Source: Microbacterium oxydans
GTDB taxonomy: Bacteria; Actinomycetota; Actinomycetes; Actinomycetales; Microbacteriaceae
DNA: 64,000 bases
Assembly: GCF_900095745.1 (NCBI RefSeq)
Contig: NZ_FMIR01000013.1
Span: forward strand, 1-64,000
Reading direction: 5' to 3'
Shown piece after piece: positions 45,506 to 53,746 of the stretch. The notes below the pieces were generated by a model, which had not been told where the DNA came from, did no database searches, and saw only the letters and a list, made by a program, of their open reading frames with translations. The position numbers and the translations under genes were made by a program. Within the stretch, counting starts at the first letter, position 1. The number at the start of each line of letters is the position of its first letter.

Positions 45506-46564
45506 TCAGTAGAACTCGACCGTATCGACCACGGCGGTCAGCGGCTCGCCATCGAGCAGGCGCGCCGCGTTCTCGGCGAAGCGTCGAGCGATCCGCTCCT
45601 CCTCCTTCGAGTTGAGCGCGGCCGTGTGCGGGCTCACCAGCACGTTCGGATGCGTCCACAGCGGTGACGCATCGCCGAGCGGCTCCTGCTCGAAGACATC
45701 GAGAGCGGCGAAGGCGATACGACCGTCCTCGAGAGCGGCGAGCAGTGCCGTCTCGTCGATGACCGTGCCGCGACCGACGTTGGTGATGATCGCTCCCGGC
45801 TTCACCGCCGCGAGGATGTCGGCCCCGATCAGGTGGTGGGTCTGGGTCGTGCCGGGCAGAGTCACGACGATCGCATCGACATGGGCAACCGCGTCTCGCA
45901 GCTCGTCCAGTCGCACCAGACGATCGACGCCGGCGACGGGCTCCCCCGACCTCGTGGTGCCCCAGACCCTGGCACCGAGCGCGTGGAAGCGACGCGCGCA
46001 CTCCGCGCCGATGCCGCCGAGGCCGACGACGAGCACGGTCATCTCGTCGAGCTGCCGCATCTCCCAGCGGTCGGGCCAGGTGCGGGTGCTCTGATCCGCA
46101 AGGAGGCGAGGGAGGTTCTTCGCTCCCGCCATCACGCCGAAAACGGCGAACTCAGCCAGGGGCCCGCCGTGCACGCCCGCGCTGGTGGTGAAGACGATCC
46201 GATCGAGGTCCGCGCGGTCGAGCTCTGCGGCCTTGACCGCGGCCCCGCCGCCGGCCGCCGTCGTCATGACCCAGCGCAGTCGCGGGTTCGCCGTCACCGT
46301 GCGGGCCAGCGCCGTGGCGTCCACATCGGGGATGCCGAAGAGGGCGTCGGCGGAGTCCACCAGTTCATCGAAGGCCCGCTGCTCGCTCTCCGTGCGAGCG
46401 AAGTCCGGGTCGCCGGACCAATCCGCAGGCCCCCGCATCGGAGGGAGGAGCGAGTGATCGCGGACCACCTCGACGCGAGGCTCGAGCTCTTCGATGAGCC
46501 GGCAGAGGTCTTCGCGCAGCGGTACCGTCACGACGGCACGCAGCTTGTTCTCGGTCCCCGTCAT
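45506..46564 (-). CDS. D-isomer-specific 2-hydroxyacid dehydrogenase
   Basis: 352 residues, ATG at 46564 after GAAGGGA; a longer frame from 46600 lacks a ribosome site. NAD loop VVGLGGIGAECARRF, catalytic arginine (NVGRGTVIDE), glutamate (DVFEQEPLGD) and histidine (VLVSPHTAALNSKEEE). In this setting a 2-ketogluconate/2-keto-acid reductase of the GhrB kind is plausible: it would yield gluconate for GntK. Substrate is inferred from the neighbourhood only. Confidence 0.85.
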   Translation of the reverse strand: MTGTENKLRAVVTVPLREDLCRLIEELEPRVEVVRDHSLLPPMRGPADWSGDPDFARTESEQRAFDELVDSADALFGIPDVDATALARTVTANPRLRWVMTTAAGGGAAVKAAELDRADLDRIVFTTSAGVHGGPLAEFAVFGVMAGAKNLPRLLADQSTRTWPDRWEMRQLDEMTVLVVGLGGIGAECARRFHALGARVWGTTRSGEPVAGVDRLVRLDELRDAVAHVDAIVVTLPGTTQTHHLIGADILAAVKPGAIITNVGRGTVIDETALLAALEDGRIAFAALDVFEQEPLGDASPLWTHPNVLVSPHTAALNSKEEERIARRFAENAARLLDGEPLTAVVDTVEFY

Positions 46565-46619
46565 GCTGATCCCTTCCTCGGGAAATCCTGGATCCCTCAC
46601 TTTAGCTCAGATCCATCCT

Positions 46620-46646
46620 GTTGGACACTGTTCTATCCATTGGATT
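46620..46646. promoter_or_regulatory. Operator-like element, copy 2 (idonate/gluconate regulon)
   Basis: Begins GTTGGACACTGTTC and continues TATCCATTGGA; matches 44578-44604 at 18 of 25 positions. It also holds ATCCATTGGAT, a near-perfect palindrome. It ends 6 bases before the TACCGT -10 box of the plus-strand gene and 56 bases from the minus-strand start, so a bound regulator could affect both. Confidence 0.65.
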
Positions 46647-46651
46647 ATTGC

Positions 46652-46657
46652 TACCGT
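46652..46657 (+). promoter_or_regulatory. -10 element for a leaderless transcript of the beta-hydroxyacid dehydrogenase gene
   Basis: TACCGT, six bases (GTGCCC), then ATG at 46664. It directly follows the operator-like element. Confidence 0.5.
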
Positions 46658-46663
46658 GTGCCC

Positions 46664-47554
46664 ATGAACATGTCATCCGTCACCGTCGGCGCCGTGGGAC
46701 TCGGCGCCATGGGCCGCCCCATGGCCGACCATCTGCTCGCCGCGCACGGACGACTGGTGATCCACGCGCGACGCCCGCAGCCGGAGCTGCTGGCGGCCGG
46801 AGCCACCTGGGCGGAGACACCGCGCGAACTCGCCTCCAGAGTAGACGCCCTCCTCATGATGCTGCCGGATCTGCCCCCGTTCGAGGCGATGCTCGACGGC
46901 CCGGACGGACTCCTCGCGGACGCCGGTGAGCTGCTCATCATGATCGGATCGACCTCGTCGGCACCGGCCGTCCGTGCGCTCGCAGAGCGCATCGGCGCGC
47001 AGACCGACGGGCGGGTGCGGGTCGCGGACTGCCCGGTCTCGGGCGGCGAAGACGGCGCCATCGCCGGGACTCTCTCGATCATGCTCGGCGGCGACCCCGA
47101 GGATGCGGCCCTCGCAGCCGAGGTGCTGGCCCCGTGCGGCACGCCCGTCCTGCTCGGTCCGCTCGGCGCCGGCGAGGTCGCGAAGGCCTGCAACCAGCTG
47201 GTGGTGTCCGCGACGATCCTGGCGCTCGGAGAGGCCACGGTGCTCGCCGACCGCTCCGGACTCGACCTCGATGCCCTCTGGTCGTTGCTGTCCGGCGGCT
47301 ACGCCGGCTCGCGACTGCTCGACAGCCGTCGCGAGAAGCTCGTCACCGGCGACGACTCCCCCAGCGGCGTCGCGCAGTACATGGTGAAGGATCTCGGCTT
47401 CGCCGCCGATATCGCCGAGGCCACCGGCACCTCCCCCGTGCTCCTGCCCACCCTGCGCGCCGCGTTCGACGAGCTGGTGGCCGCGGGTCTCGGAGACCGC
47501 GACATCGCCGTGTCCCGACGCTTCATCGCGTCGCGTGACACAGGCGAGCACTGA
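46664..47554 (+). CDS. NAD(P)-dependent beta-hydroxyacid dehydrogenase (3-hydroxyisobutyrate/tartronate semialdehyde type)
   Basis: 296 residues. Cofactor loop VGAVGLGAMGRPMADHLL, substrate-site DCPVSGGEDGAIAGTLSIM, catalytic lysine in GAGEVAKACNQLVV. The family includes 3-hydroxyisobutyrate, tartronate semialdehyde and some 6-phosphogluconate-like dehydrogenases. It starts at the ATG six bases after TACCGT; the longer frame upstream is antisense shadow. It lies 56 bases before the 6-phosphogluconate dehydrogenase gene and has the idonate-locus operator, so a role in sugar-acid metabolism is likely. Confidence 0.87.
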   Translation: MNMSSVTVGAVGLGAMGRPMADHLLAAHGRLVIHARRPQPELLAAGATWAETPRELASRVDALLMMLPDLPPFEAMLDGPDGLLADAGELLIMIGSTSSAPAVRALAERIGAQTDGRVRVADCPVSGGEDGAIAGTLSIMLGGDPEDAALAAEVLAPCGTPVLLGPLGAGEVAKACNQLVVSATILALGEATVLADRSGLDLDALWSLLSGGYAGSRLLDSRREKLVTGDDSPSGVAQYMVKDLGFAADIAEATGTSPVLLPTLRAAFDELVAAGLGDRDIAVSRRFIASRDTGEH

Positions 47555-47610
47555 CCTCCCGGACAGCGATACGCTGAAACCACCCCTTCTTCACCCTCGA
47601 GGAGCCTTCT

Positions 47611-49059
47611 GTGCCCGAAGCATCAGCGAACATCGGAGTCGTCGGACTCGCCGTCATGGGATCGAACCTCGCCCGCAACCTCGCCAGCCGCGAGGGGAAC
47701 ACCGTGGCGATCTTCAACCGCAGCTACGAGAAGACCCAGACGCTCCTCGACGAGCACCCCGAGGCCGGATTCGTCCCGGCCCGCACCTACCAGGAGTTCG
47801 CCGACTCGCTGCAGAAGCCGCGCACCGCGATCATCATGGTCAAGGCCGGCGGCCCGACCGACGCCGTGATCGACTCCCTGGTCGAGGTCTTCGAGCCGGG
47901 CGACATCATCGTCGACGGCGGCAACGCCTACTTCCCCGACACGATCCGTCGCGAGAAGGCCGTCCGCGAGACGGGCATCAACTTCGTCGGCGCCGGCATC
48001 TCCGGCGGCGAGGAGGGCGCCCTGCTGGGCCCGTCGATCATGCCCGGCGGTTCGGACGAGTCCTGGATCACGCTCGGACCGATCCTGAAGTCCATCGCTG
48101 CAGTCGCCGAGGGCGAGCCGTGTGTGACGCACGTCGGCCACGACGGTGCCGGACACTTCGTCAAGATGGTGCACAACGGCATCGAGTACGCCGACATGCA
48201 GCTGATCGCCGAGGCATACGACCTGATCCGTCGCGGCACGGGCAAGACCCCCGCGGAGATCGCGGAGATCTTCGCCGAGTGGAACCGCGGCGAACTGGAG
48301 TCTTACCTGATCGAGATCACCGCCGAGGTGCTCCGCCAGGTGGATGCCGAGACCGGCAAGCCGCTCGTCGACGTGATCCTCGACCAGGCCGGCGCCAAGG
48401 GCACCGGCGCGTGGACCGTGCAGACCGCGCTGTCGCTCGGCGTCCCCGTCTCGGGCATCGCCGAGGCGACCTTCGCCCGCTCGCTCTCCTCGCACCCCGA
48501 GCAGCGCGCGGTCTCCCGCGACCTGCCGGGCCCGGAGGAGGAGTTCTCAGTCGAGGACACCGACGCGTTCATCGAAGACGTGCGCCTCGCGCTCTACGCG
48601 TCGAAGATCGTCGCGTACTCGCAGGGCTTCGACGAGATCCGCGCCGGCGCCGCCGAGTACGGCTGGAACATCGACCTCGGCGCGATCAGCAAGATCTGGC
48701 GCGGCGGCTGCATCATCCGCGCCCAGTTCCTCAACCGGATCGCCGACGCCTACGCCGAGACGCCGGAGCTGCCAGTTCTGCTCACCGCCCCGTACTTCAC
48801 CGAGGCGATCACGCGTGCCCAGGCAGCCTGGCGCCGAGTCGTCATCGCGGCCGCCGAAGCCGGCATCCCCGCCCCGGCGTTCTCGTCGTCGCTGTCGTAC
48901 TACGACGGCATCCGTGCCGACCGCCTCCCGGCCGCGCTCGTCCAGGGACAGCGTGACTTCTTCGGCGCGCACACCTACAAGCGCATCGACAAGGAAGGCA
49001 CCTTCCACACGCTGTGGTCGGGCGACCGCACCGAGATCGAGGCCGAAGACACGCACTGA
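47611..49059 (+). CDS. gnd: 6-phosphogluconate dehydrogenase (decarboxylating)
   Basis: 482 residues, the long dimeric NADP type. Oxidative decarboxylation of 6-phosphogluconate to ribulose 5-phosphate. Signatures: VGLAVMGSNLARNLA, GAGISGGEEGALLGPSIM, MVHNGIEYADMQ with catalytic lysine just before it, KGTGAWTVQTAL. GTG start after GAGGAG. It completes the idonate-gluconate-6PG-pentose phosphate route together with gntK. Confidence 0.95.
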   Translation: MPEASANIGVVGLAVMGSNLARNLASREGNTVAIFNRSYEKTQTLLDEHPEAGFVPARTYQEFADSLQKPRTAIIMVKAGGPTDAVIDSLVEVFEPGDIIVDGGNAYFPDTIRREKAVRETGINFVGAGISGGEEGALLGPSIMPGGSDESWITLGPILKSIAAVAEGEPCVTHVGHDGAGHFVKMVHNGIEYADMQLIAEAYDLIRRGTGKTPAEIAEIFAEWNRGELESYLIEITAEVLRQVDAETGKPLVDVILDQAGAKGTGAWTVQTALSLGVPVSGIAEATFARSLSSHPEQRAVSRDLPGPEEEFSVEDTDAFIEDVRLALYASKIVAYSQGFDEIRAGAAEYGWNIDLGAISKIWRGGCIIRAQFLNRIADAYAETPELPVLLTAPYFTEAITRAQAAWRRVVIAAAEAGIPAPAFSSSLSYYDGIRADRLPAALVQGQRDFFGAHTYKRIDKEGTFHTLWSGDRTEIEAEDTH

Positions 49060-49067
49060 CGTCTCGT

Positions 49068-49107
49068 CACGAAGGGCCGGGCACCGCGAGGTACCCGGCC
49101 CTTCGTG
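49068..49107. terminator. Bidirectional terminator between gnd and the FAD oxidoreductase gene
   Basis: 14-bp perfect stem, arms 49068-49081 and 49094-49107, with an inner ACC/GGT pairing in the loop. It sits between the two convergent stops. Confidence 0.8.
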
Positions 49108-49109
49108 CA

Positions 49110-50360
49110 TCACACGACGATGTTGTGGTTGCGGTGGAAGACGTTCTGCGGATCCCACGCGGCCTTGGTGGCCCGGAGCCGCGCGAGCGCATCCGCCGAG
49201 AACATGCCGGGCACCGCATCCGCGCGCTCGGTGTCGGCGAAGTTGCCGTACTCGGCCAGGCGACCGGCCCGGATGCCCTCGCCGTCCGCATCGATCGCGG
49301 CACGGGTCTGATCGTCGAGCATGCCCGGGATGTCGAACGCCCCGGCCATCACGAACCAGTTCGCCGCACGCGCCGGGAACGCCGTCTCCTCCTGCGCGAC
49401 GTCGTGGAACGCGCCGCCCAGCGACCGGAGGAAGACCACCGAGGCCGGATACGCGCGCCGGAAGGCCACAAGCCGCTCGATCAGCGCGTCATCGAGCTCG
49501 GCGTAGAGCCCGTTGCCGCCGAGGAAACCAGGAGGGGCGGGCACATCATCGCCCTCCGGCTCGGGCATCTCCATCAGCACTTCGCGATACGGCGGAGTCG
49601 TCACCTGCGTCTGCACGCCGGGGAGCGCGGAGATCGGCTCCCACATGGCACGCAGCCGATCGGGCTCCGGTGCCGCCCACACCGCGCTCAGGCGCGCTCC
49701 CGCCGGTGCGCTCGGGTCCATCGGCGGCACGTCCATGTACGTGACCGTGAGCTCACGCGGAGCGTCGCGGAGCAGATCGCGCGCGGCACGCAGCACCGCG
49801 GCCGCATCACCGTCGATCACACTCTCGGCGAAGGCGATCCCGGCCAGCGGATGCGCGGCGAAGTCGAACCGTGTGACCACGCCGAAGTTGCCGCCACCGC
49901 CACGCAGTGCCCAGAAGAGCTCGGGGTTCGTCGCGGAAGACGCTTCGACCACCTCGCCCGAGGCGGTGACGACCTGTGCGCCGATCAACTGGTCTGCGGC
50001 GAGACCCCAGGCCCGCACCATCCATCCGATTCCGCCGCCGAGCGTGAGCCCTCCGACGCCGACCGAGGCGGTGTCGCCGGAGCTGAGCGCCAGACCGTGC
50101 CCGGCGAGCGCCGAAGCGACATCGCCCCAGACCGCGCCGCCACCGATGCGCACGGTGGTGCCGTCGACCTCGATGCCCGACAGACCGCCGAGTTCGAGAC
50201 GGATCCCCTCGGCCGGGGCGTGCGACCACGGCCCGTGCCCGCCGGCCACGACGGTCAAGGGGACGGCCTCGCGGGAGGCGAGTCGCACGACCTCGGCGAC
50301 TTCTTCGACGGTGGAGGGGCGGCGGACAGGGGGAACGGAAGCAGCAGCGCTATCGACCAT
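49110..50360 (-). CDS. FAD-linked oxidase (BBE/VAO-type)
   Basis: 416 residues, ATG at 50360 six bases after TACCAT. FAD-binding type 4 domain with candidate covalent-flavin histidine in VVAGGHGPWSH, GVGGLTLGGGIGWMVR and RGGGGNFGVVTRFDF; the C-terminus ends with the berberine-bridge block (WDPQNVFHRNHNI). Only one of the two flavin-linking residues of bicovalent members is seen. Such enzymes oxidise sugars, alkaloids or alcohols with O2. It stands alone between the two sugar-acid loci; the substrate is unknown. Confidence 0.85.
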   Translation of the reverse strand: MVDSAAASVPPVRRPSTVEEVAEVVRLASREAVPLTVVAGGHGPWSHAPAEGIRLELGGLSGIEVDGTTVRIGGGAVWGDVASALAGHGLALSSGDTASVGVGGLTLGGGIGWMVRAWGLAADQLIGAQVVTASGEVVEASSATNPELFWALRGGGGNFGVVTRFDFAAHPLAGIAFAESVIDGDAAAVLRAARDLLRDAPRELTVTYMDVPPMDPSAPAGARLSAVWAAPEPDRLRAMWEPISALPGVQTQVTTPPYREVLMEMPEPEGDDVPAPPGFLGGNGLYAELDDALIERLVAFRRAYPASVVFLRSLGGAFHDVAQEETAFPARAANWFVMAGAFDIPGMLDDQTRAAIDADGEGIRAGRLAEYGNFADTERADAVPGMFSADALARLRATKAAWDPQNVFHRNHNIVV

Positions 50361-50366
50361 GGCGAC

Positions 50367-50372
50367 ATGGTA
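50367..50372 (-). promoter_or_regulatory. -10 element for a leaderless FAD oxidase transcript
   Basis: On the minus strand TACCAT, six bases (GTCGCC), then ATG at 50360. Confidence 0.5.
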
Positions 50373-50425
50373 AGCACGAGCCCCGCCATCGCGCACCACC
50401 TTCTGCGACGCCCGGAGGGACGCGA

Positions 50426-51070
50426 TCAGGCGGAGCGCACGGCCTGCACGAACGCACGGGCGCGAACGGCGAGCGCCGCGAGATCGCCGCCCGGTGCGGC
50501 GGCATCGCCGACGAGGGGTCCACCGACCCCGATCCCGAAGGCTCCGGCCGCGATGTACTCGCCCACCGTGTCGACGCGCACTCCGCCCACGGGGATGATC
50601 CGCGCATCGGGGAAGGGGTCGCGCACCGCGCGGATGAAGCCGGCTCCGAGCGCCGACGCCGGGAACAGCTTGACCGCCGCACTGCCGAGGTCGTGACCGC
50701 GCTGGATCTCCGTCGGCGTATACACACCCGGGAGCACGCCGATCCCCTGCGCGACCGCATACTCGACCGAGGCGCTGAGGGTGGGCGTCACCATGAACTG
50801 CGCGCCGGCGGATGCTGCCCGCTCGACGTCGGCCTCGCTGAGCACGGTCCCGGCGCCGATCAGCGCCGATTCCGGAGCATCCTGCACGACCTGGGCGATC
50901 GCCTCTTCGGCGTCCGGCAGGGTGAGGGCGATCTCGAGCGTCACGACGCCCGCGTCGATGAGCGTGCGCGCCGCGGCCACCGTCGCATCGACGTCGGTGC
51001 CCCGGAGGATCGCGACGAGCCGCGTGGCTCGCAGTCGCTCCCGGAGCTGCGCGTTGTCGACGGTGCTCAC
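50426..51070 (-). CDS. eda: KDPG/KHG aldolase family
   Basis: 214 residues, GTG at 51070 overlapping the lactonase stop by 4 bases. Class I aldolase splitting 2-keto-3-deoxy sugar acids or their 6-phosphates to pyruvate plus an aldehyde. Family marks: VTLEIALTLPDAEEAI (catalytic glutamate), GAGTVLSEADVERA, the Schiff-base lysine in AVKLFPASALG and PVGGVRVDTVGEYIAAGA. No 6-phosphogluconate dehydratase is in the window, so here it more likely serves the acid-sugar pathway of its neighbours (KDGal or KDG type). Confidence 0.9.
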   Translation of the reverse strand: MSTVDNAQLRERLRATRLVAILRGTDVDATVAAARTLIDAGVVTLEIALTLPDAEEAIAQVVQDAPESALIGAGTVLSEADVERAASAGAQFMVTPTLSASVEYAVAQGIGVLPGVYTPTEIQRGHDLGSAAVKLFPASALGAGFIRAVRDPFPDARIIPVGGVRVDTVGEYIAAGAFGIGVGGPLVGDAAAPGGDLAALAVRARAFVQAVRSA

Positions 51071-51984
51071 AGCGCCGCCTCCGCGACGGAACCGGCTGCG
51101 CTCACGACCGGAACCGCACCTGCCCACGGCCACGCCGGGACGCCGGCGACATCGACCTGCACGCCGAGCAGCGCACCATCGGCATCCGCCGGGTCTGCGA
51201 GTCCGATGCTCGCCGTCGTGATCACCAGCAGCGTTCCGACGAGCGCCACAGCGGTGGGTCGCTTCGCCGGGAGGGCGATCGCCTCCAGGAGCTCACCCTC
51301 CGGCGAGTAGCGGCGCACCTCGGCGGCATCCCAGACCGCGACCCAGAGGTTGCCGTCGAGGTCGATGGTCATGCCGTCGGGGTTGCCGCCGTCCACGCGG
51401 CACACCGTGCGGCGGTTCGACAGCGTGCCGTCGGCGGCCACGTCGAAGGCCTCGATGCTGCGGTGGGGCAGGGTGTCGATGTAGTAGAGAGTGGTGCCCG
51501 TCTGGTCGAAAGCGAGACCGTTCGACACGGTCACACCGTCGAGGCGCGCGACGGGGATGCCGTCGGCGCCGATGCTCCACAGCGTGCAGTGGGGATCGCG
51601 CGGCATCGACTGGCTGCCCACCCAGAAGCGGCCGGAGGGGTCGCCGCCGCCATCGTTCATGTAGTCGCCCGGTGCGGCGACGTCGTCGGTGAGCGCCGTG
51701 ACGACCGCGTCATCGCCGACGTGCACCACGCGGCGATCGACACCGACAAGCCATCCGCCGCCCGACTGCGCGAGCGGGATGGGAGCGCCGATCTGCGCAC
51801 CGACCACGACCGCGGTCTCGGGGACGACTCTGCCGTGCTCGATACGTCCGCGATGCAGCGACCCGGTGGCCATGTCGATCCAGGCGAGGCCGCCGTCGCG
51901 ACCGTCCCAGCGCGGAGATTCGGCCTGCACGTAACGGGCGTCGGAGATGATCTCGACGGTTCGGGAGGGCGGGGTGTGCGACAT
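51067..51984 (-). CDS. SMP-30/gluconolactonase-family lactonase
   Basis: 305 residues, six-bladed propeller. Hydrolyses sugar lactones to sugar acids. Metal ligands visible: the glutamate in QAESPRWD, asparagine in YMNDGGGDPSGRFWVG and VSNGLAFDQTGTTLYYIDT, and aspartate in GNPDGMTIDLDGNLWVA. ATG at 51984 chosen over one three codons upstream because GAAGG is spaced for it. It is divergent from the DapA-like/SDR operon across a shared operator and is coupled to the aldolase gene behind it. Confidence 0.88.
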   Translation of the reverse strand: MSHTPPSRTVEIISDARYVQAESPRWDGRDGGLAWIDMATGSLHRGRIEHGRVVPETAVVVGAQIGAPIPLAQSGGGWLVGVDRRVVHVGDDAVVTALTDDVAAPGDYMNDGGGDPSGRFWVGSQSMPRDPHCTLWSIGADGIPVARLDGVTVSNGLAFDQTGTTLYYIDTLPHRSIEAFDVAADGTLSNRRTVCRVDGGNPDGMTIDLDGNLWVAVWDAAEVRRYSPEGELLEAIALPAKRPTAVALVGTLLVITTASIGLADPADADGALLGVQVDVAGVPAWPWAGAVPVVSAAGSVAEAAL

Positions 51985-52034
51985 CCGGATCATCCTTCGC
52001 TGGTAGCTCGTAACCGTTATGTGGCAGACTATCT

Positions 52035-52051
52035 CACAATATGCATAACAC
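52035..52051. promoter_or_regulatory. Operator-like element, copy A (acid-sugar regulon)
   Basis: CACAATATGCATAACAC, matching 57068-57084 at 15 of 17 positions and centred on the palindrome ATGCAT. It lies in an AT-rich patch between divergent lactonase and DapA-like genes. A nearby AAATGTGG (52060-52067) also recurs, inverted, beside copy B. Confidence 0.7.
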
Positions 52052-52096
52052 TTGCGAGAAATGTGGATACACGATGATGAAGCGGGGAAACAGCTG

Positions 52097-53014
52097 ATGG
52101 CTCCGACACTCCACGGCTTGATGCCCATTCTGGCGACTCCGTTCGACGAGACGGGCGCCCTCGACCGCGCGAGCCTGCGCCGACTGGTCGAGTTCCAGCT
52201 CGCTTCCGGAGTCGACGGTGTCGCCGTCTTCGGGATGGCGAGCGAGGGCTTCGCTCTCACGACCGAGGAGCGCCGCACGATCCTGGACGATGTCGTCCGG
52301 GTCGTCGACGGCCGCATCCCTGTGATCGCCGGCGTCAACGGCACCTCCACCGCGACGTCCATCGAGCAGTCCCTCCTCGCCGAAGAAGGCGGCGCGGATG
52401 CCCTCATGGTGCTCCCGCCGTTCATGGTGAAGCCGCCCGCCGGCACCCTCGTGGACTTCTACGGGGACGTGGCCGCCGCGACCACGCTCTCCGTCATGGT
52501 GCAGGATGCACCCGGCGTCACCGGCGTCGCGATGGCGCCGAGCCTGATCGCCGAGATCGCCCGCCTCGACGGGGTCGACTCCGTCAAGGTCGAGGCGCCG
52601 CCGACGGCCCCCAAGGTCGGCGCGGTGGTCGCGGCGATCGAGGACCCCGACTTCGCGGTGCTCGGCGGTCAGAACGCCCAGTTCTGCCTGGAGGAGTACG
52701 CCAGGGGTGCGGTGGGCACGATGCCGGCCTGCGAGTTCCCCGACCTGCTCGGCCCGGTGCTCGCGCTGTTCACCGAGGGGCGCGTCGAGGAGGCGCGTGC
52801 CGAGTTCCGTCGTATGCTCCCTCTCGTGCTCATCGGTCTGCAGGGAGGCATCGCCTGGGCGGTGCACAAGGAGGTGCTCGTCGCACGCGGCGTGATCGAC
52901 CATGCGACGGTGCGCTACCCCGCTTCGCGCCTGGACGCGGGCAGCCGCGCCTCGGTCAAGCTCGTGATCGACGAGCTCGCGCTGCCCCCGATCCCCGCCA
53001 CGGTGCGCGTGTGA
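52097..53014 (+). CDS. DapA-family lyase/dehydratase with Tyr-to-Gln change
   Basis: 305 residues; ATG at 52097 (MAPTLHGLMPILATPF) preferred over one 15 codons earlier. DHDPS/NAL-type barrel: phosphate/carboxyl loop GMASEGFALTTEER, Schiff-base Lys164 (DSVKVEAPP). The catalytic tyrosine of the YNxP motif is replaced by Gln136 (VMVQDAPGVTG). This suggests not a dihydrodipicolinate synthase but a 2-keto-3-deoxy-acid aldolase or dehydratase of sugar-acid breakdown. It overlaps the SDR gene by 4 bases and faces the lactonase across operator A. Confidence 0.82.
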   Translation: MAPTLHGLMPILATPFDETGALDRASLRRLVEFQLASGVDGVAVFGMASEGFALTTEERRTILDDVVRVVDGRIPVIAGVNGTSTATSIEQSLLAEEGGADALMVLPPFMVKPPAGTLVDFYGDVAAATTLSVMVQDAPGVTGVAMAPSLIAEIARLDGVDSVKVEAPPTAPKVGAVVAAIEDPDFAVLGGQNAQFCLEEYARGAVGTMPACEFPDLLGPVLALFTEGRVEEARAEFRRMLPLVLIGLQGGIAWAVHKEVLVARGVIDHATVRYPASRLDAGSRASVKLVIDELALPPIPATVRV

Positions 53015-53730
53015 CACGCCGCGGCGTGCTGCTGATCGGCGGCAGCTCCGACATCGGACTCGCGATCGCCCGCGCCTTCGTCGACGGCGGAGACGCCGTC
53101 GTCGGCGTAGGGCTCGAGGACCCGGCAGACCCGGTCTTCGAGCGCTACCTCGTCGCGGACTGCAGCGCGCCGGAGGCCGCCGACCGCGCCGTCGCCGACG
53201 CCGAGCAGGCTCTGGGCCGCCTCGATGTCGTGGTGCTCGCCGCGGGCCGCATGCCGATCGCGCGCGCCGAGGCCACGAGCGACGACGACTGGCGCGGCGC
53301 ACTCGGCGCCACGCTGGACTCGGCGTTCTTCGTGGCGCGGGCCGCACTCCCCCGCCTCACCCGCGGATCGTCGATCGTCGCGGTCACCTCGGTGAACTCC
53401 TCGCTCGCCGCCCCTGCCCTGGCCGCCTACGCAGCCGCCAAGGCGGGCGTGGACGGCCTCGTGCGGCAGCTCGCGCTCGACAACGGCCCTCGGGGCATCC
53501 GCGTCAACGCTGTGCAGCCGGGCAGCATCGCAGCGGTAGACACCGGCGAGAGCGAGGGCTACCCGCTCGGACGCATCGGCCGGCCGGAGGAGGTCGCCTC
53601 GGTCGTGGCGTTCCTCGCCTCCGACGCCGCCTCCTTCGTCACGGGAACGTCCATCGCGGTCGACGGCGGCCTCTCGATCTCGTCCCCCGCGGCCTGGCTG
53701 AAGCCGGTCCTCCGGGATCGCTGGCTCTGA
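53011..53730 (+). CDS. SDR oxidoreductase (probable sugar dehydrogenase)
   Basis: 239 residues, GTG at 53011 overlapping the lyase stop. Classical SDR: LLIGGSSDIGLAIARAF, VVVLAAGRMPIARAE, serine region VAVTSVNSSLAAP and Tyr-xxx-Lys (AAYAAAKAGVDG), VDGGLSISSP at the end. In company with a lactonase, an acid dehydratase and keto-deoxy-acid lyases, it fits the first step, oxidation of an aldose to its lactone. Substrate not readable. Confidence 0.83.
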   Translation: MTRRGVLLIGGSSDIGLAIARAFVDGGDAVVGVGLEDPADPVFERYLVADCSAPEAADRAVADAEQALGRLDVVVLAAGRMPIARAEATSDDDWRGALGATLDSAFFVARAALPRLTRGSSIVAVTSVNSSLAAPALAAYAAAKAGVDGLVRQLALDNGPRGIRVNAVQPGSIAAVDTGESEGYPLGRIGRPEEVASVVAFLASDAASFVTGTSIAVDGGLSISSPAAWLKPVLRDRWL

Positions 53731-53746
53731 CCCCGTCGTCCCCACG

